Part shown: piece after piece, positions 34,901 through 42,909 of the stretch
Position numbering within the stretch: the stretch's first letter is position 1
Layout of the letters: each line of letters opens with the position of its first letter
From: CAYTGR01 sp964437445
GTDB taxonomy: Bacteria > Chloroflexota > Anaerolineae > B4-G1 > SLSP01
Reading direction: 5' to 3'
DNA length: 64,000 nt
NCBI GenBank assembly: GCA_964437445.1
Contig: CAYTGR010000014.1
Coordinates: 22,704-86,703 of the forward strand
Position numbers and translations under genes: made by a program
The notes under the pieces: generated by a model
Databases searched by the model: none
What the model was told of the DNA's origin: nothing
The model's input: only the letters and a program-made list of their open reading frames with translations

Positions 34901-36438
34901 ACCGAGCAGGCTACCACATGGAGCAGGCGGCGGGTCTCCTCCAGCATCGTCACCAGCACCCGATCCAGATCCAGCGTGGAATTAAGCGCCTGACCAGCCC
35001 GGTTAAGCAATGTCAAGAGCTGATTCTGGCGTGTAATCTTTGCTTCAGCAACTTTCCGCTCGGTGACATCTATCACCACCAGCTGTAAGGCCGGCCGGCC
35101 GTGGTAGGTTGCCCGCACAATAAAATGCTCCAGCCAGTGTTCCTTTCCCTGGCGATCCAGCACACGATATTCCTGGTGCAAGAACGGGAGGTGGCCAGCC
35201 AGACAGGCTTCCATCTTCTCAAGCACAGCGGGCCGGTCAGCCGGGTGAATCATGGCCGCAATTTCATCCCCGCTCAGGGCCGTCAAAGTGTCCACCGTAT
35301 ACCCTAACAGATCGGCGAAGACGGTGTTGGCAAAGACAATGCGCTCATTCTGGAGAATAGCCAGTCCTTGCAGAGAATGATCCACGAGCAAGCGATACCG
35401 CTCTTCGGCCCATTGGCGCTTGGTGCTGTCCCGGTTGCTGGCCCGGCGTCCCAACCACCGGCCATCCCGCCCGTAGACCGGCTGACATTTGTGCTCAATC
35501 CACCGCTCTTCGCCATCGCGCGCGATAATCCGGAAATCCAGGCTGCCGACGTCAGTCAGCTGGAGCTCGGCGAACAGATGGTCAGCGACGCGGGCCCGGT
35601 CATCGGGATGAACAATGGCCTCCAGCAGGCCGGGGTCGCGCATGAATTCTTCGGCCCGGTAGCCCGTCGTGCGTTCACAGGCCGGCGAAACGTAGTGAAA
35701 GCGGCCATCCACGCCGGTCCAATATTCCCAGTCGTAATCAAATTCCACGGCCAGCCGGAACTGTTCTTCGCTGGCCTGCAGCGCATCTTCCAATTGTTGC
35801 TGCGCGACGAGGCTCTGAAGCCATTGTTGCAGGTTGAGAGCTGCCTGGTCCTGATCCGCCAAACGTTCCGGCGGGACATAACCGACATTCTCGTAGACGG
35901 TGGAATCCAGCACTAACCAGGGGTGAACCCGTAGCCGATCCAGCAGCCAGGCCGGATCAAAACGGCGGCGGTCATAGAGGCACACGATCAAACCGGTCCC
36001 CTCAGCGGCGAGCTCATGCCAGCGAGCCTCCGCCGCCAGTCCGGCAGCCGTGTTCAGCCGCTCACCCACGGGTGCTTCAGCAATCACCCGCAAGGCCAGA
36101 TAATTCCCAGCTGCCACCTGGGCCGTCGCGGTACGCAGCCAGTCCGGCAACTCGTGGGGCTCAGCGCCGCCGGACACACCCTCAACCGCATCCGCGATCA
36201 ACACCAGCTGGCCGTTGCGCAGGGCCGGCTCATAGGCCACGTCCGCAGCACGCAACACCTGCAGCAGCACCTCCCCCTGACCGGGTGCGGCCAGGTGGAT
36301 CACCAGTTCGCCCTGTTCCAGGCCCTGGCGCACCAGCAGAGGCACCACCGTCCCATACGCCTCGTCCGTTTCATACAAAAAACAGGCGTGGTCGCCCGCT
36401 CGCAGCTCGGCCACAGATCGGCCTCCGGTAGCGGTCAT
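31948..36438 (-). CDS. MEDS-PAS-GAF sensor histidine kinase
   Basis: The 1496-residue protein starts with a MEDS domain (~8-215; GDHACFLYETDEAYGTVVPL, later GLIVCLYDRRRFDPAWLLDR), a sensory module first noted in methanogen and DcmR-type regulators. Two PAS units, one GAF (about 480-650) and five more PAS units follow, then HisKA with H1289 in SVAHEINNPLQSI (NtrB-like) and HATPase with NLLLNAVAAMP, DTGTGI and GTGLGLAI. All catalytic motifs are intact. No membrane helix and no receiver are visible. The ATG at 36438 follows GGGGAGG; the earlier in-frame ATG at 36456 lies upstream of this site. The OmpR-type regulator 331 bases downstream is the likely partner. Confidence 0.92.
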   Translation of the reverse strand: MTATGGRSVAELRAGDHACFLYETDEAYGTVVPLLVRQGLEQGELVIHLAAPGQGEVLLQVLRAADVAYEPALRNGQLVLIADAVEGVSGGAEPHELPDWLRTATAQVAAGNYLALRVIAEAPVGERLNTAAGLAAEARWHELAAEGTGLIVCLYDRRRFDPAWLLDRLRVHPWLVLDSTVYENVGYVPPERLADQDQAALNLQQWLQSLVAQQQLEDALQASEEQFRLAVEFDYDWEYWTGVDGRFHYVSPACERTTGYRAEEFMRDPGLLEAIVHPDDRARVADHLFAELQLTDVGSLDFRIIARDGEERWIEHKCQPVYGRDGRWLGRRASNRDSTKRQWAEERYRLLVDHSLQGLAILQNERIVFANTVFADLLGYTVDTLTALSGDEIAAMIHPADRPAVLEKMEACLAGHLPFLHQEYRVLDRQGKEHWLEHFIVRATYHGRPALQLVVIDVTERKVAEAKITRQNQLLTLLNRAGQALNSTLDLDRVLVTMLEETRRLLHVVACSVWLVDPQTGEAVCRQATGYGYEQVIGWRLKPGQGLVGWTLQHNEGLIVSDAVQDGRHFMGVDRQVGLIMRSILSVPLRVHGRVIGVLEALDTELARFSGEDLEAIEPLAAAAASAVENARLYQETERLRAFNETIVQGMQEGIILEDAGGHITFANASAAAMLGTTPEALRGRSWGQLLAPESRAPGAAEVLPHRPGVASQDEVELVTTGGDKISVLVSAQPLLEGDRVVGLLSVLTDITERKRAEEARRASEQRFRKLLDNVRMAAVILDEEGGLTFCNQFVLELTGWQWEEVSGCNWFDYFVPADQRETVRAMFRQGLAEGIIPPYYENAIVTRAGERRLTAWNNAVLRDPQGRITAVASIGEDITDRRQMEETLRQERDFTAAVLDSAGVLLDVIDRQGRVVRLNRTNEQMTGWTTAELQGRCFWEVLVPPEQQELVKERFADLLAGAAPQYHENDCLLRDGSRRLIAWSDTVLRDAQGVPEYLIGIGMDVTEQRRMEQALRYSRQQYQAVSELTSDYAYALTVDAEGHLHFEWVTDAFTRITGYTPDELEAAGGLAALVAPDDLPILHLNLQLLLAGQQQVSQFRIITRQGELRWLRQHERPVWDASGRQVVRILGAAQDITERRWMEEALRASEQRLSALIASADDLIFMIGLPEERFTFLHVPERYGWSATNMLGRPVVEALPPDSLAVYRLKSRQVIETGAPCTFEWALELPEERLYLSVSFSPIKDELGAVTAISGIARDITQRKQLEQDLIRVERLALAGRLAASVAHEINNPLQSILGGLGLAQEALLEGQPAGPYLQIAAEEVRRIARIVARMGDLYRPESEEKEPADINQLVEEVLELSHKLCRDNRVVLVWSPAPDLPTLLVVPERVKQVFWNLLLNAVAAMPEGGQLEIKTQLLPAPPRVAVQFSDTGTGIAPEVMPHIFEPFYSTKAGGTGLGLAISAGIVEQHGGRIEVESQPGQGSTFIVWLPVRPG

Positions 36439-36499
36439 AGCACCTCCCCATCCCATATGACCCTCAGAAATTCAACCACGACTGTCCTGAAAAAACTCA

Positions 36500-36526
36500 C
36501 CGCCGAGGTCGTGGAGGACACAAAGT
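36500..36526. repeat. Degenerate 9-base tandem array
   Basis: Three 9-base units, CCGCCGAGG, TCGTGGAGG and ACACAAAGT, follow AAAAACTCA and resemble the array at 5160-5199. It lies between the DUF364 stop and the MEDS kinase start. Confidence 0.45.
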
Positions 36527-36528
36527 TT

Positions 36529-37290
36529 TCAAGCGAGTTCACTGATCAAGGTCAACGTCCGGCGTCCCGGAATCTGGCTGAAGGTTGCCGCCTGGCTGAC
36601 CGCCCAGAGCGCGCCGTGCGGATCGGTCAGCCGGGTGCCGGCGACGGCGCTCAATCCATATTCCAACAACAACGGCGTCAAGGGAGCGGTGCCCCCCAAC
36701 ATGACGGCAAAAGCGTCAGGCCGCCAGAGCGGCCACAACCCCTCAAACGTGTGGTTGAGCAGAGCCGTCCCGGTGATGGCGACTACATCGGCCTGGGGCA
36801 GGATCACCGCCGCCTGGGAGGCGGGGAGGTCGCCCTCGCGGGGGTGGAGTTCCAGCACCCAGAGCTCCGCCGCCAGCTCGCGCAGGCGCGGCACAAAGGG
36901 GAAATGGCCCACCACGGCGATGCGGCGGCCGGCCCCCCGCTCGGCGATCACATCAGCCGCGTTGACCGCAAGGCAGGCCCGCTCGTCCACGTCCAACAGG
37001 GCATTGACGGTCGCCATGCCGACACTGGCTTCCACGGGACTCTCCGACAAAAGGAGCGCCGCCAGGTCCGTGACCGGCAGCTCTTGCAGCCGCCCCGCCG
37101 CCGTGACGGGCAGGCGGCCGCCCCAATGGTGGCTGCCGGGATCATCCAGCTGGGTGGCCGAGATACCGGCCCGAAGTTCACCGTTGAGTTCCACAGCCAC
37201 CACCGTGGAATGCGTCCCGATGCGTACGTCCACCGCTTGCGCCCCGGCGGCCGCTCCGGCCACCTGCGCCAAAAGTGCTTCCAGAACCAT
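36529..37290 (-). CDS. DUF364 (Rossmann-like) domain protein
   Basis: The 253-residue protein matches the DUF4213/DUF364 layout. The N-terminal domain has AVDVRIGTHSTVVAVELNGE and later SPVEASVGMATVNALLDV. The Rossmann-like C-terminal domain has RRIAVVGHFPFVPRLRELA, ADVVAITGTALLNHTFEGLW and VMLGGTAPLTPLLLEYGL. The family has been described as putative heavy-metal chelatase-like; the true reaction is not established. AAGGAG lies nine bases before the ATG. It is the first gene of the minus-strand run and is divergent from the histidine phosphatase gene. No metal transporter or tetrapyrrole gene lies nearby. Confidence 0.8.
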   Translation of the reverse strand: MVLEALLAQVAGAAAGAQAVDVRIGTHSTVVAVELNGELRAGISATQLDDPGSHHWGGRLPVTAAGRLQELPVTDLAALLLSESPVEASVGMATVNALLDVDERACLAVNAADVIAERGAGRRIAVVGHFPFVPRLRELAAELWVLELHPREGDLPASQAAVILPQADVVAITGTALLNHTFEGLWPLWRPDAFAVMLGGTAPLTPLLLEYGLSAVAGTRLTDPHGALWAVSQAATFSQIPGRRTLTLISELA

Positions 37291-37376
37291 ACCGTGCTTC
37301 TCCTTGAAAAAAGTAGTAATTTCTCCGAAGATAACGGGGCGTTGAATCGCCAGCCTTTGCTGCCCCGCTTTGGTTC

Positions 37377-37416
37377 TTTGATTCGTTGATTCCCCGATTC
37401 GCCGATTCTCTGATTC
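37377..37416. repeat. Five 8-base tandem units
   Basis: TTTGATTC, GTTGATTC, CCCGATTC, GCCGATTC and TCTGATTC form an uninterrupted array that runs up to the -10 element of the histidine phosphatase gene. Confidence 0.85.
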
Positions 37417-37420
37417 ATAT

Positions 37421-37426
37421 TATAAT
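37421..37426 (+). promoter_or_regulatory. -10 element of a likely leaderless transcript
   Basis: TATAAT ends eight bases before the ATG at 37435, so transcription should start at or just before the start codon. No Shine-Dalgarno sequence fits in this space. The -35 region would lie inside the 8-base array and is poor (TTCGCC). Confidence 0.55.
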
Positions 37427-37434
37427 CTGACTCC

Positions 37435-38016
37435 ATGAAACTGCTACTGACACGCCATGGACAATCACGCTGGCAGGTAGAAGGCGACAGCGCCGGCCCG
37501 AACGCCCCCCTGACCGCTTTGGGGCGCTTACAGGCCCACCGGCTGGGCGCCTACCTCCAGCACCACGAACAGATAGAGCGCATCGTCGCCAGCCCACTGC
37601 TGCGCGCCCAACAGACCGCCACCATCATCGCCACCTACCTGGCGCTACCGGTGTTCACCGATCCCGACCTGCGCGAATATGATGACTGGGAAGCCGGCTA
37701 TGCCCCCCGTCCCACCTCCCCCTGGGATCTGACGCCGGCGGAGGAGCAGGCCGAGGTCTATTGTGCCTTCCGCGCGCGGGTGGTCGGAGCCGTGCAACGG
37801 GCGCTGGCCGCTGAGAACGGCAGCGACCCAACCGTGCTGATCGTCGCCCACGGCGGCACCCTGGGAACCCTGCTGCGCCATCTCTTCGGCGCGGCCACGC
37901 TGCGCCTGTGGACTTCCAACACCGGGCTCCATGCCCTGGACTGGAATGGTGAATTCTGGTCGGCCCACTACCTCAACTGGCAGGAGCACCTGCCGTTTTA
38001 CTTGCGGAGTTCGTGA
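37435..38016 (+). CDS. Histidine phosphatase (phosphoglycerate-mutase-like)
   Basis: The 193-residue protein has the RHG signature near its start (LLLTRHGQSRW, catalytic H8), the helix-borne arginine in VASPLLRAQQTATII, the acidic residue in DLREYDDWEAG, and the second histidine in VLIVAHGGTLGTLL. It therefore belongs to the branch that dephosphorylates small molecules such as sugar phosphates or cobalamin and nucleotide intermediates. The substrate is not predictable. The downstream DUF2085 gene begins three bases after its stop, which suggests translational coupling. The gene seems to be expressed from a leaderless transcript. Confidence 0.85.
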   Translation: MKLLLTRHGQSRWQVEGDSAGPNAPLTALGRLQAHRLGAYLQHHEQIERIVASPLLRAQQTATIIATYLALPVFTDPDLREYDDWEAGYAPRPTSPWDLTPAEEQAEVYCAFRARVVGAVQRALAAENGSDPTVLIVAHGGTLGTLLRHLFGAATLRLWTSNTGLHALDWNGEFWSAHYLNWQEHLPFYLRSS

Positions 38017-38019
38017 GTC

Positions 38020-38853
38020 ATGGACCGGCCGACGTCTCCCCCGCCGTTTCCCCGGGCCTGGGCCTGGAGCGGCCTGCTCCTGGCACTGATCGCCGTCGCG
38101 GTTTTTGTTTTCGCACTGCCGCCCTCATTCTTGGGCCACCTGGATTACATAGGCGCGGCGGTCTGCCACCGCCTGCCGGAACACTCCTTCTTCCTCGGCG
38201 GCGAGCAGCTCCCCCTCTGTCAACGTTGCACAGGGACCTTCCCTGGGGCATTGACCGGGCTGCTGCTCCAGTGGGGTGTGCTGCGGCGTCGGCGGGCCGC
38301 GCGCTTCCCGGCGCTCTGGGTTTGGGGCGTGGTGATCCTCTGTGTCGGCCTCTTCGGGCTGGATGGGATCAATTCTTACACCACCCTGCTCACCGGCAAC
38401 GCCCGCGGCCTGCTGGGGTATGCCCCCCAGCCCTGGCTGCGCCTGTTGACCGGCACGCTGACGGGGCTTTCCATGAGCATCGTGCTGGTGCCGGCCTTTA
38501 ACCAGACGTTGTGGCGCGACAACGACCCAGAGGTGCGCACTCTGCGCAATGCGGGCGATCTGGCCGTGCTGGTGGGAGTGGAGCTGGCCCAGGCGGCGGT
38601 GATCTACTCCTTAGAACCCTGGCTGCTCTACCCCATCGCGCTTTACAGTACGCTGGGGGTGGTCGCGATGTTCGTTCTACTGGGCGCGATGGTTTTTGTG
38701 ATGGCCCTGGGACGCGATGCCAGCTGCGCCGGTTGGCGTGAGGCGGCCGTCCCGTTCCTGTGGGGCGTCGTCTTTGCCGCGCTGCTCATCGGCGGGATGG
38801 ACTTCTTCCGGCTCTGGCTGACCGGGACGCTGGTCGGGGTGCCGGGGCTATAA
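38020..38853 (+). CDS. DUF2085 predicted membrane protein
   Basis: The 277-residue protein has about six membrane segments. It carries the DUF2085 hallmark of paired cysteine motifs in a loop: GAAVCHRLPEHSFFLGGEQL followed by LCQRCTG and a G-x-x-x-G helix, near residues 45-75. The conserved Cys and His residues suggest a metal or redox site at the membrane face, but no function is known for the family. It follows the histidine phosphatase gene with a 3-base gap. A weak hairpin (GGGTGGC with GCCACCC, 38865-38902) lies past the stop. Confidence 0.8.
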   Translation: MDRPTSPPPFPRAWAWSGLLLALIAVAVFVFALPPSFLGHLDYIGAAVCHRLPEHSFFLGGEQLPLCQRCTGTFPGALTGLLLQWGVLRRRRAARFPALWVWGVVILCVGLFGLDGINSYTTLLTGNARGLLGYAPQPWLRLLTGTLTGLSMSIVLVPAFNQTLWRDNDPEVRTLRNAGDLAVLVGVELAQAAVIYSLEPWLLYPIALYSTLGVVAMFVLLGAMVFVMALGRDASCAGWREAAVPFLWGVVFAALLIGGMDFFRLWLTGTLVGVPGL

Positions 38854-39056
38854 CGGCGACGGCCGGGTGGCAGCCGCAACCTTGACCTTCAGGCAGCCAC
38901 CCATCCTACGAGCAAACTCTTTTCACTACCGCGGGCGCTGAGTTTTCCTGGCGCTCTACCTCCTAACACCGAACGGACAGGCGCGGTGCCGCGAGTAGAA
39001 TAGCCGGCTCCCACAACCGTGCCACTGCCAGGCGGGTTACGTTCCCACTACAAGAT

Positions 39057-39076
39057 CGCACAAGTGCGTGTATAAT
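39057..39076 (+). promoter_or_regulatory. Promoter with overlapping palindrome, receiver-PAS gene
   Basis: TATAAT lies at 39071-39076 and has no good -35. A perfect 5-2-5 palindrome, CGCACAAGTGCG (39057-39068), sits just upstream in the spacer, where an activator or repressor could bind. The expected start near 39083 gives a leader of about 185 bases. Confidence 0.5.
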
Positions 39077-39096
39077 AAAAGTATGCCCGTTTCAAA

Positions 39097-39181
39097 CTGG
39101 GTAACCCAGATCAGCCAGTCACAGAGTTTACCGGCCAACCGGTAAGGGTTTCCCCGACACAGGGATAACCCCGGCGGCTGG
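39097..39181 (+). ncRNA. Structured 5' leader, candidate cis-regulatory RNA
   Basis: By hand folding, a small hairpin (CTGGG/CCCAG, 39097-39109) precedes a three-way junction. P1 is TCAGCC (39111-39116) with GGCTGG (39176-39181). P2 is TTACCGG with CCGGTAA around CCAA (39128-39145). P3 is GGGTTTCCC with GGGA-AACCC, one bulge (39146-39171). I compared it by eye with the c-di-GMP-I and c-di-AMP riboswitch consensus and found no match. Confidence 0.4.
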
Positions 39182-39267
39182 AGACCACTGATTGACGAGG
39201 GGCCCATCCCATAGCGTGCGCCGGGTTGACCAGCGCAAGGTCGCCAGCATAAGGTGAGGAACCGTCC

Positions 39268-42200
39268 ATGAGAGATCTGGCCATCACGCTCCTCCTGATT
39301 GAAGATGACCTGGCGGATGCCCGGTTGATTCGCACGCTGCTGGCGGAAGTCAACGCGGCCGAGCCCGCGCTGCTGCACACCAAGCTTCACGAAGCCTCCA
39401 CCCTTGCGGCCGGGCTGGAACGACTGGCCGCCGGCGACATCCAGCTGACCTTGCTGGATTTGACCTTGCCCGACAGCGACGGCTCCGCAGCTTTCACCCA
39501 GGTCTTGCAGAGCTACCCCAACGTCCCCTTGATTGTGCTGACCGGTGTGACCGATGACGCCCTGGCTGTGTCCGCCGTTCGCGCCGGGGCCCAGGACTAT
39601 CTGAGCAAAACCGGGCTCAGTGGGCCACTACTGGCACGGGCCATCCGTTATGCCGTGGAACGCCAGCACATCCTAACCGAGCTCCTCCAGAGCGAGCAAC
39701 GCTTCCGTGCCCTGGTGGAAAACGTCTCCGACATTATCCTGGTACTGAACCCCGACCGGACCATCCGCTATGCCAGCCCGGCGGTGGAACGCCTCACCGG
39801 CCACCCGCCGGCAACGTGGGAAGGCCAGGACCTGCTCAGGATCCTCGCCCCGGAAGAGCAGGAACCGTTGGCCCTGCTCTTCAACCACCTCCTTCAGCAC
39901 CCCGGTCTAACGCTGCCGGTCTCGGCACGGTTGGCACACGGCAGCACCTGGCGAACGGTAGAAGGGGTGGCCCACAACCTGCTGGCCGATCCGGCAGTGG
40001 ACGGAATTATCCTGAGCCTGCACGACGTCACCCGGCGCGTGCAGGCTGAAGTGGCCCTGGCCCACTCCCGCGATTTTTATCTGACCCTGTTTAACCATCT
40101 GCCCACCCTGATCTGGCGCTCCGGTCCCGATGCCAAGTGCACCTACGTCAACCAGACCGCCCTGGCCTTCACCGGCCGTTCCTCAGAGGCAGTGCGGGGC
40201 GACGGGTGGTTGAGCGACCTGCATCCTCAAGATCAGCAACGCTGCCTGGAGACCTACCTGGAAGCTTTCCTGGCCCGCCAGCCCTACACCATAGAATACC
40301 GCCTCCGCCGTCACGACGGCCAATACCGCCATGTCCTGGAGGTGGGACAGCCCTACGCCGACATGGACGGTCTCTTTGCCGGCTACCTCCGCTCGGCCTA
40401 CGACATTACCGAACGTTACCAGGCGGAAGAGCTGCAAGCCTTCCTGGCGGCCATCGTCACCTCTTCGGACAACGCCATCATCGGCAAAACGCTGGCGGGG
40501 GAAATTCGCAGCTGGAACGCCGGTGCTGAACGCATCTACGGTTACTCAGCCGCCGAAGCCATCGGCCGTCCGGTGACCATGCTCCTCGCCCCCGACCGGC
40601 CCGCGGAGGTCCAGCAAATTCTGGCCCGGATCCGCCAGGGGGAACGGGTAGAACACTATGAAACAGTTCGCCGCCGCAAGGACGGCACGGCCGTCATCGT
40701 TTCCCTGACGACCTCGCCCATCTACAACGCGGCCGGGGAAATTGTCGGCGCTTCCACCATCGCGCACGACATCACCGCCCGCCGGCAAATGGAGCAGGCC
40801 CTGCACGAGAGCGAGGCCAGATTTCGCAGCATCGTAGAACAACTGCACGACGGTATCGTCATTACCAACCCGGAAGGGCGCATTTTAGAGTGGAACCCTG
40901 GCGAAGAACGGCTCACCGGTATCCCCAGAGCCGAGGCCATCGGACGCTATATCTGGGAGCTGCAATGGCAGCTCGCCACCGAAGAACGCCGGGCCATCCT
41001 CACCTATGAAAGTTACGTGGCAAAGGTCAAAGAGTTCTACACCCAGGAGCAGGTCACCTGGCCTACCCAGCCCCAGGAAGCCGTCATCCGCCACCGTGAT
41101 GGCAGCCAGCGCATTATCCAAACTCTGATTTTCCCCTTGCTCACCGCCCAGGGATTGGGTGTGGGCAGTGTCAGCCATGACATCACCGCGCAAAAAAAGG
41201 CCGAACAGGCCCTGCGGGAATCTGAGGAGCTCTACCGCAAGCTGGTCAGCACCTCGCCGGATGGCATCGTCCTCACCGATTTAGAGGGTGCTATCCTCTA
41301 TCTTTCGCCGCGTACGCTGGCACTCTTCAACGCGACGCAGGCGGAAGGGGCCCTGGGCCATAATGTCCTGGAATGGATAAGCCCGGAAGATCGTCCCCGG
41401 GCGGCGGCCGATCTCCAAGCCGTCAGCCAGACCCCCCGGGTGGGCCAGACATACACGTTGGTGCGGCGGGATGGCAGCCGGTTCTATGGCGAGATCACCG
41501 CCGCCGCCGTGCTGGATGCCACCGGCCGCCCCTACCGGATCATCTCCACCGTCCGCGACGTCACCGAACGGGTGCACAGGGAGGCCGCCCTCCGCGCCAG
41601 CGAGGCCCAATTGCGCAGCATGATTGACCAATCCCACGACAGTATCATCCTGTGCGACGAGCAAGGCTTGATTGTGGAATGGAACCGGGCCCAGGAACAA
41701 TTGAGCGGTCTGCCGCGCGCTCGCGCTCTCGGCCGGTATGCCTGGGACGTGATGTTTGAAATGGCATCCTCTGAAATGCGAACGCCTGAGGCTTACACCC
41801 GGCTCAAAGCTGATTTCATGGCCACCCTGGCAACCGGCCGGCCCCCCTGGTCCGAACCGCTCCATGAGCAGCTCATCCAGCGGCCCGACGGCAGCCGGCG
41901 CAGCGCAGAACTCCGCGTCTTTCCCATTCGTACCGACAGCGGATTCATGATATGCAGCATTAGCCGGGACATCACCGAACGCAAAAGGGCCGAGGAGGCG
42001 TGGCGTGAAAGCGAAGCCCGTTTCCGCAGCCTGTTTGAACATTCTCCCCTGGCGTTGGGACAATACGACGCCGAGGGCCGGCTGCTGGCGATGAATCCGG
42101 CCGGGCTACGCCTGTTCGGGGCGACCGATCTGGCCGCGGCCCAGGCGACGCTGCCCTTGGCCGCCCTCAACGTCCCGCCGGCAGCGCTGCAACAGGGCCA

Positions 42201-42738
42201 ACCGGTCCGGTATGAAATGGCGCTTGAGATAGGCCAGGCGCAGGGACCGGGTCTGCCAACGGCCCCCGGTAAGCTCAGCCGTCTGGATGTTCAAATCACT
42301 CCCCTCACCGGGCCAGACCGCGGCTATCTGGTGCAAATCCAGGACGTCACCGAGCAACGCGCCGTTGAGGAGCAGGTCTGGTTCCAGGCGCACCTGCTGG
42401 ATAAGGTACAGGAGGCCATTATCGCTACCGACCTGCAGGGCCGGATCATCTACTGGAATCGTGCCACAGAAACACTGTACGGCTGGTCGGCGGCCGAGCT
42501 GTTGCACCGGGACGTGGCCGAGTTGATCGTGCCGCACCACGAGACGGCGAGGCTGCGCGCCGTGTTGAAACAGCTGGCCCAGGGCGGCACCTGGTCAGGA
42601 GAAATCCACATCCGGCGCAAGGAGGGCAGCCCGGTGTTAGTGTTACTCACGGCCGGCCCGCTGGACAACGAAGCCGGGCAGCAGATCGGTATCATCAGCC
42701 TCGCCACCGACATCAGTAAGTACCCCAGGGAGGAGTAG
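39268..42738 (+). CDS. Receiver protein with eight PAS domains and no output domain
   Basis: Residues 5-125 form a receiver (E12/D13/D14, phosphoacceptor D64 in LLDLTLPDSDG, T92, K114 in YLSKTG). Eight PAS units fill the rest of the 1156 residues, most ending in DITER-type or DVTER-type motifs. The protein ends right after the eighth PAS. There is no kinase, cyclase, GGDEF or DNA-binding part. PAS1 and PAS2 are close relatives of two PAS units in the next gene (GDGWL...HPQDQQRCLETYLEAF versus HPEDQQYCLETYLEAF), so the two genes arose partly by duplication. It may work as a scaffold with a separate kinase, or it may have lost its catalytic end. Confidence 0.88.
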   Translation: MRDLAITLLLIEDDLADARLIRTLLAEVNAAEPALLHTKLHEASTLAAGLERLAAGDIQLTLLDLTLPDSDGSAAFTQVLQSYPNVPLIVLTGVTDDALAVSAVRAGAQDYLSKTGLSGPLLARAIRYAVERQHILTELLQSEQRFRALVENVSDIILVLNPDRTIRYASPAVERLTGHPPATWEGQDLLRILAPEEQEPLALLFNHLLQHPGLTLPVSARLAHGSTWRTVEGVAHNLLADPAVDGIILSLHDVTRRVQAEVALAHSRDFYLTLFNHLPTLIWRSGPDAKCTYVNQTALAFTGRSSEAVRGDGWLSDLHPQDQQRCLETYLEAFLARQPYTIEYRLRRHDGQYRHVLEVGQPYADMDGLFAGYLRSAYDITERYQAEELQAFLAAIVTSSDNAIIGKTLAGEIRSWNAGAERIYGYSAAEAIGRPVTMLLAPDRPAEVQQILARIRQGERVEHYETVRRRKDGTAVIVSLTTSPIYNAAGEIVGASTIAHDITARRQMEQALHESEARFRSIVEQLHDGIVITNPEGRILEWNPGEERLTGIPRAEAIGRYIWELQWQLATEERRAILTYESYVAKVKEFYTQEQVTWPTQPQEAVIRHRDGSQRIIQTLIFPLLTAQGLGVGSVSHDITAQKKAEQALRESEELYRKLVSTSPDGIVLTDLEGAILYLSPRTLALFNATQAEGALGHNVLEWISPEDRPRAAADLQAVSQTPRVGQTYTLVRRDGSRFYGEITAAAVLDATGRPYRIISTVRDVTERVHREAALRASEAQLRSMIDQSHDSIILCDEQGLIVEWNRAQEQLSGLPRARALGRYAWDVMFEMASSEMRTPEAYTRLKADFMATLATGRPPWSEPLHEQLIQRPDGSRRSAELRVFPIRTDSGFMICSISRDITERKRAEEAWRESEARFRSLFEHSPLALGQYDAEGRLLAMNPAGLRLFGATDLAAAQATLPLAALNVPPAALQQGQPVRYEMALEIGQAQGPGLPTAPGKLSRLDVQITPLTGPDRGYLVQIQDVTEQRAVEEQVWFQAHLLDKVQEAIIATDLQGRIIYWNRATETLYGWSAAELLHRDVAELIVPHHETARLRAVLKQLAQGGTWSGEIHIRRKEGSPVLVLLTAGPLDNEAGQQIGIISLATDISKYPREE

Positions 42739-42909
42739 AAGCAGCACAGCAGGGTATCTAAAGGTGGCTGCCGAGGGCGCCCAAAATCAGGCCCGACGCC
42801 GGGAGCCGCCCGCCCCATATCCAACGCCTGGGGAGTATCCCGGCCGTTGGACATGCAGACCCTCACACACCCGTCCAGGGGAGCCTCAAGTCAGGATGAG
42901 GAGTCGCCT

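Larger units (their letters stand above)
38854..39267. other. Intergenic region with promoter and structured leader
   Basis: This 414-base gap has no supported gene. It contains a weak hairpin at 38865-38902, then a palindrome and -10 element at 39057-39076, then a set of hairpins at 39097-39181. A GGTGAGG ribosome-binding site lies before the ATG at 39268. Confidence 0.6.

Noticed and set aside
39097..39181. Assignment of the leader as a c-di-GMP-I riboswitch
   Set aside because: The overall three-helix shape is similar, but the conserved GCAAACC and CGCAAAGCC segments are not present.
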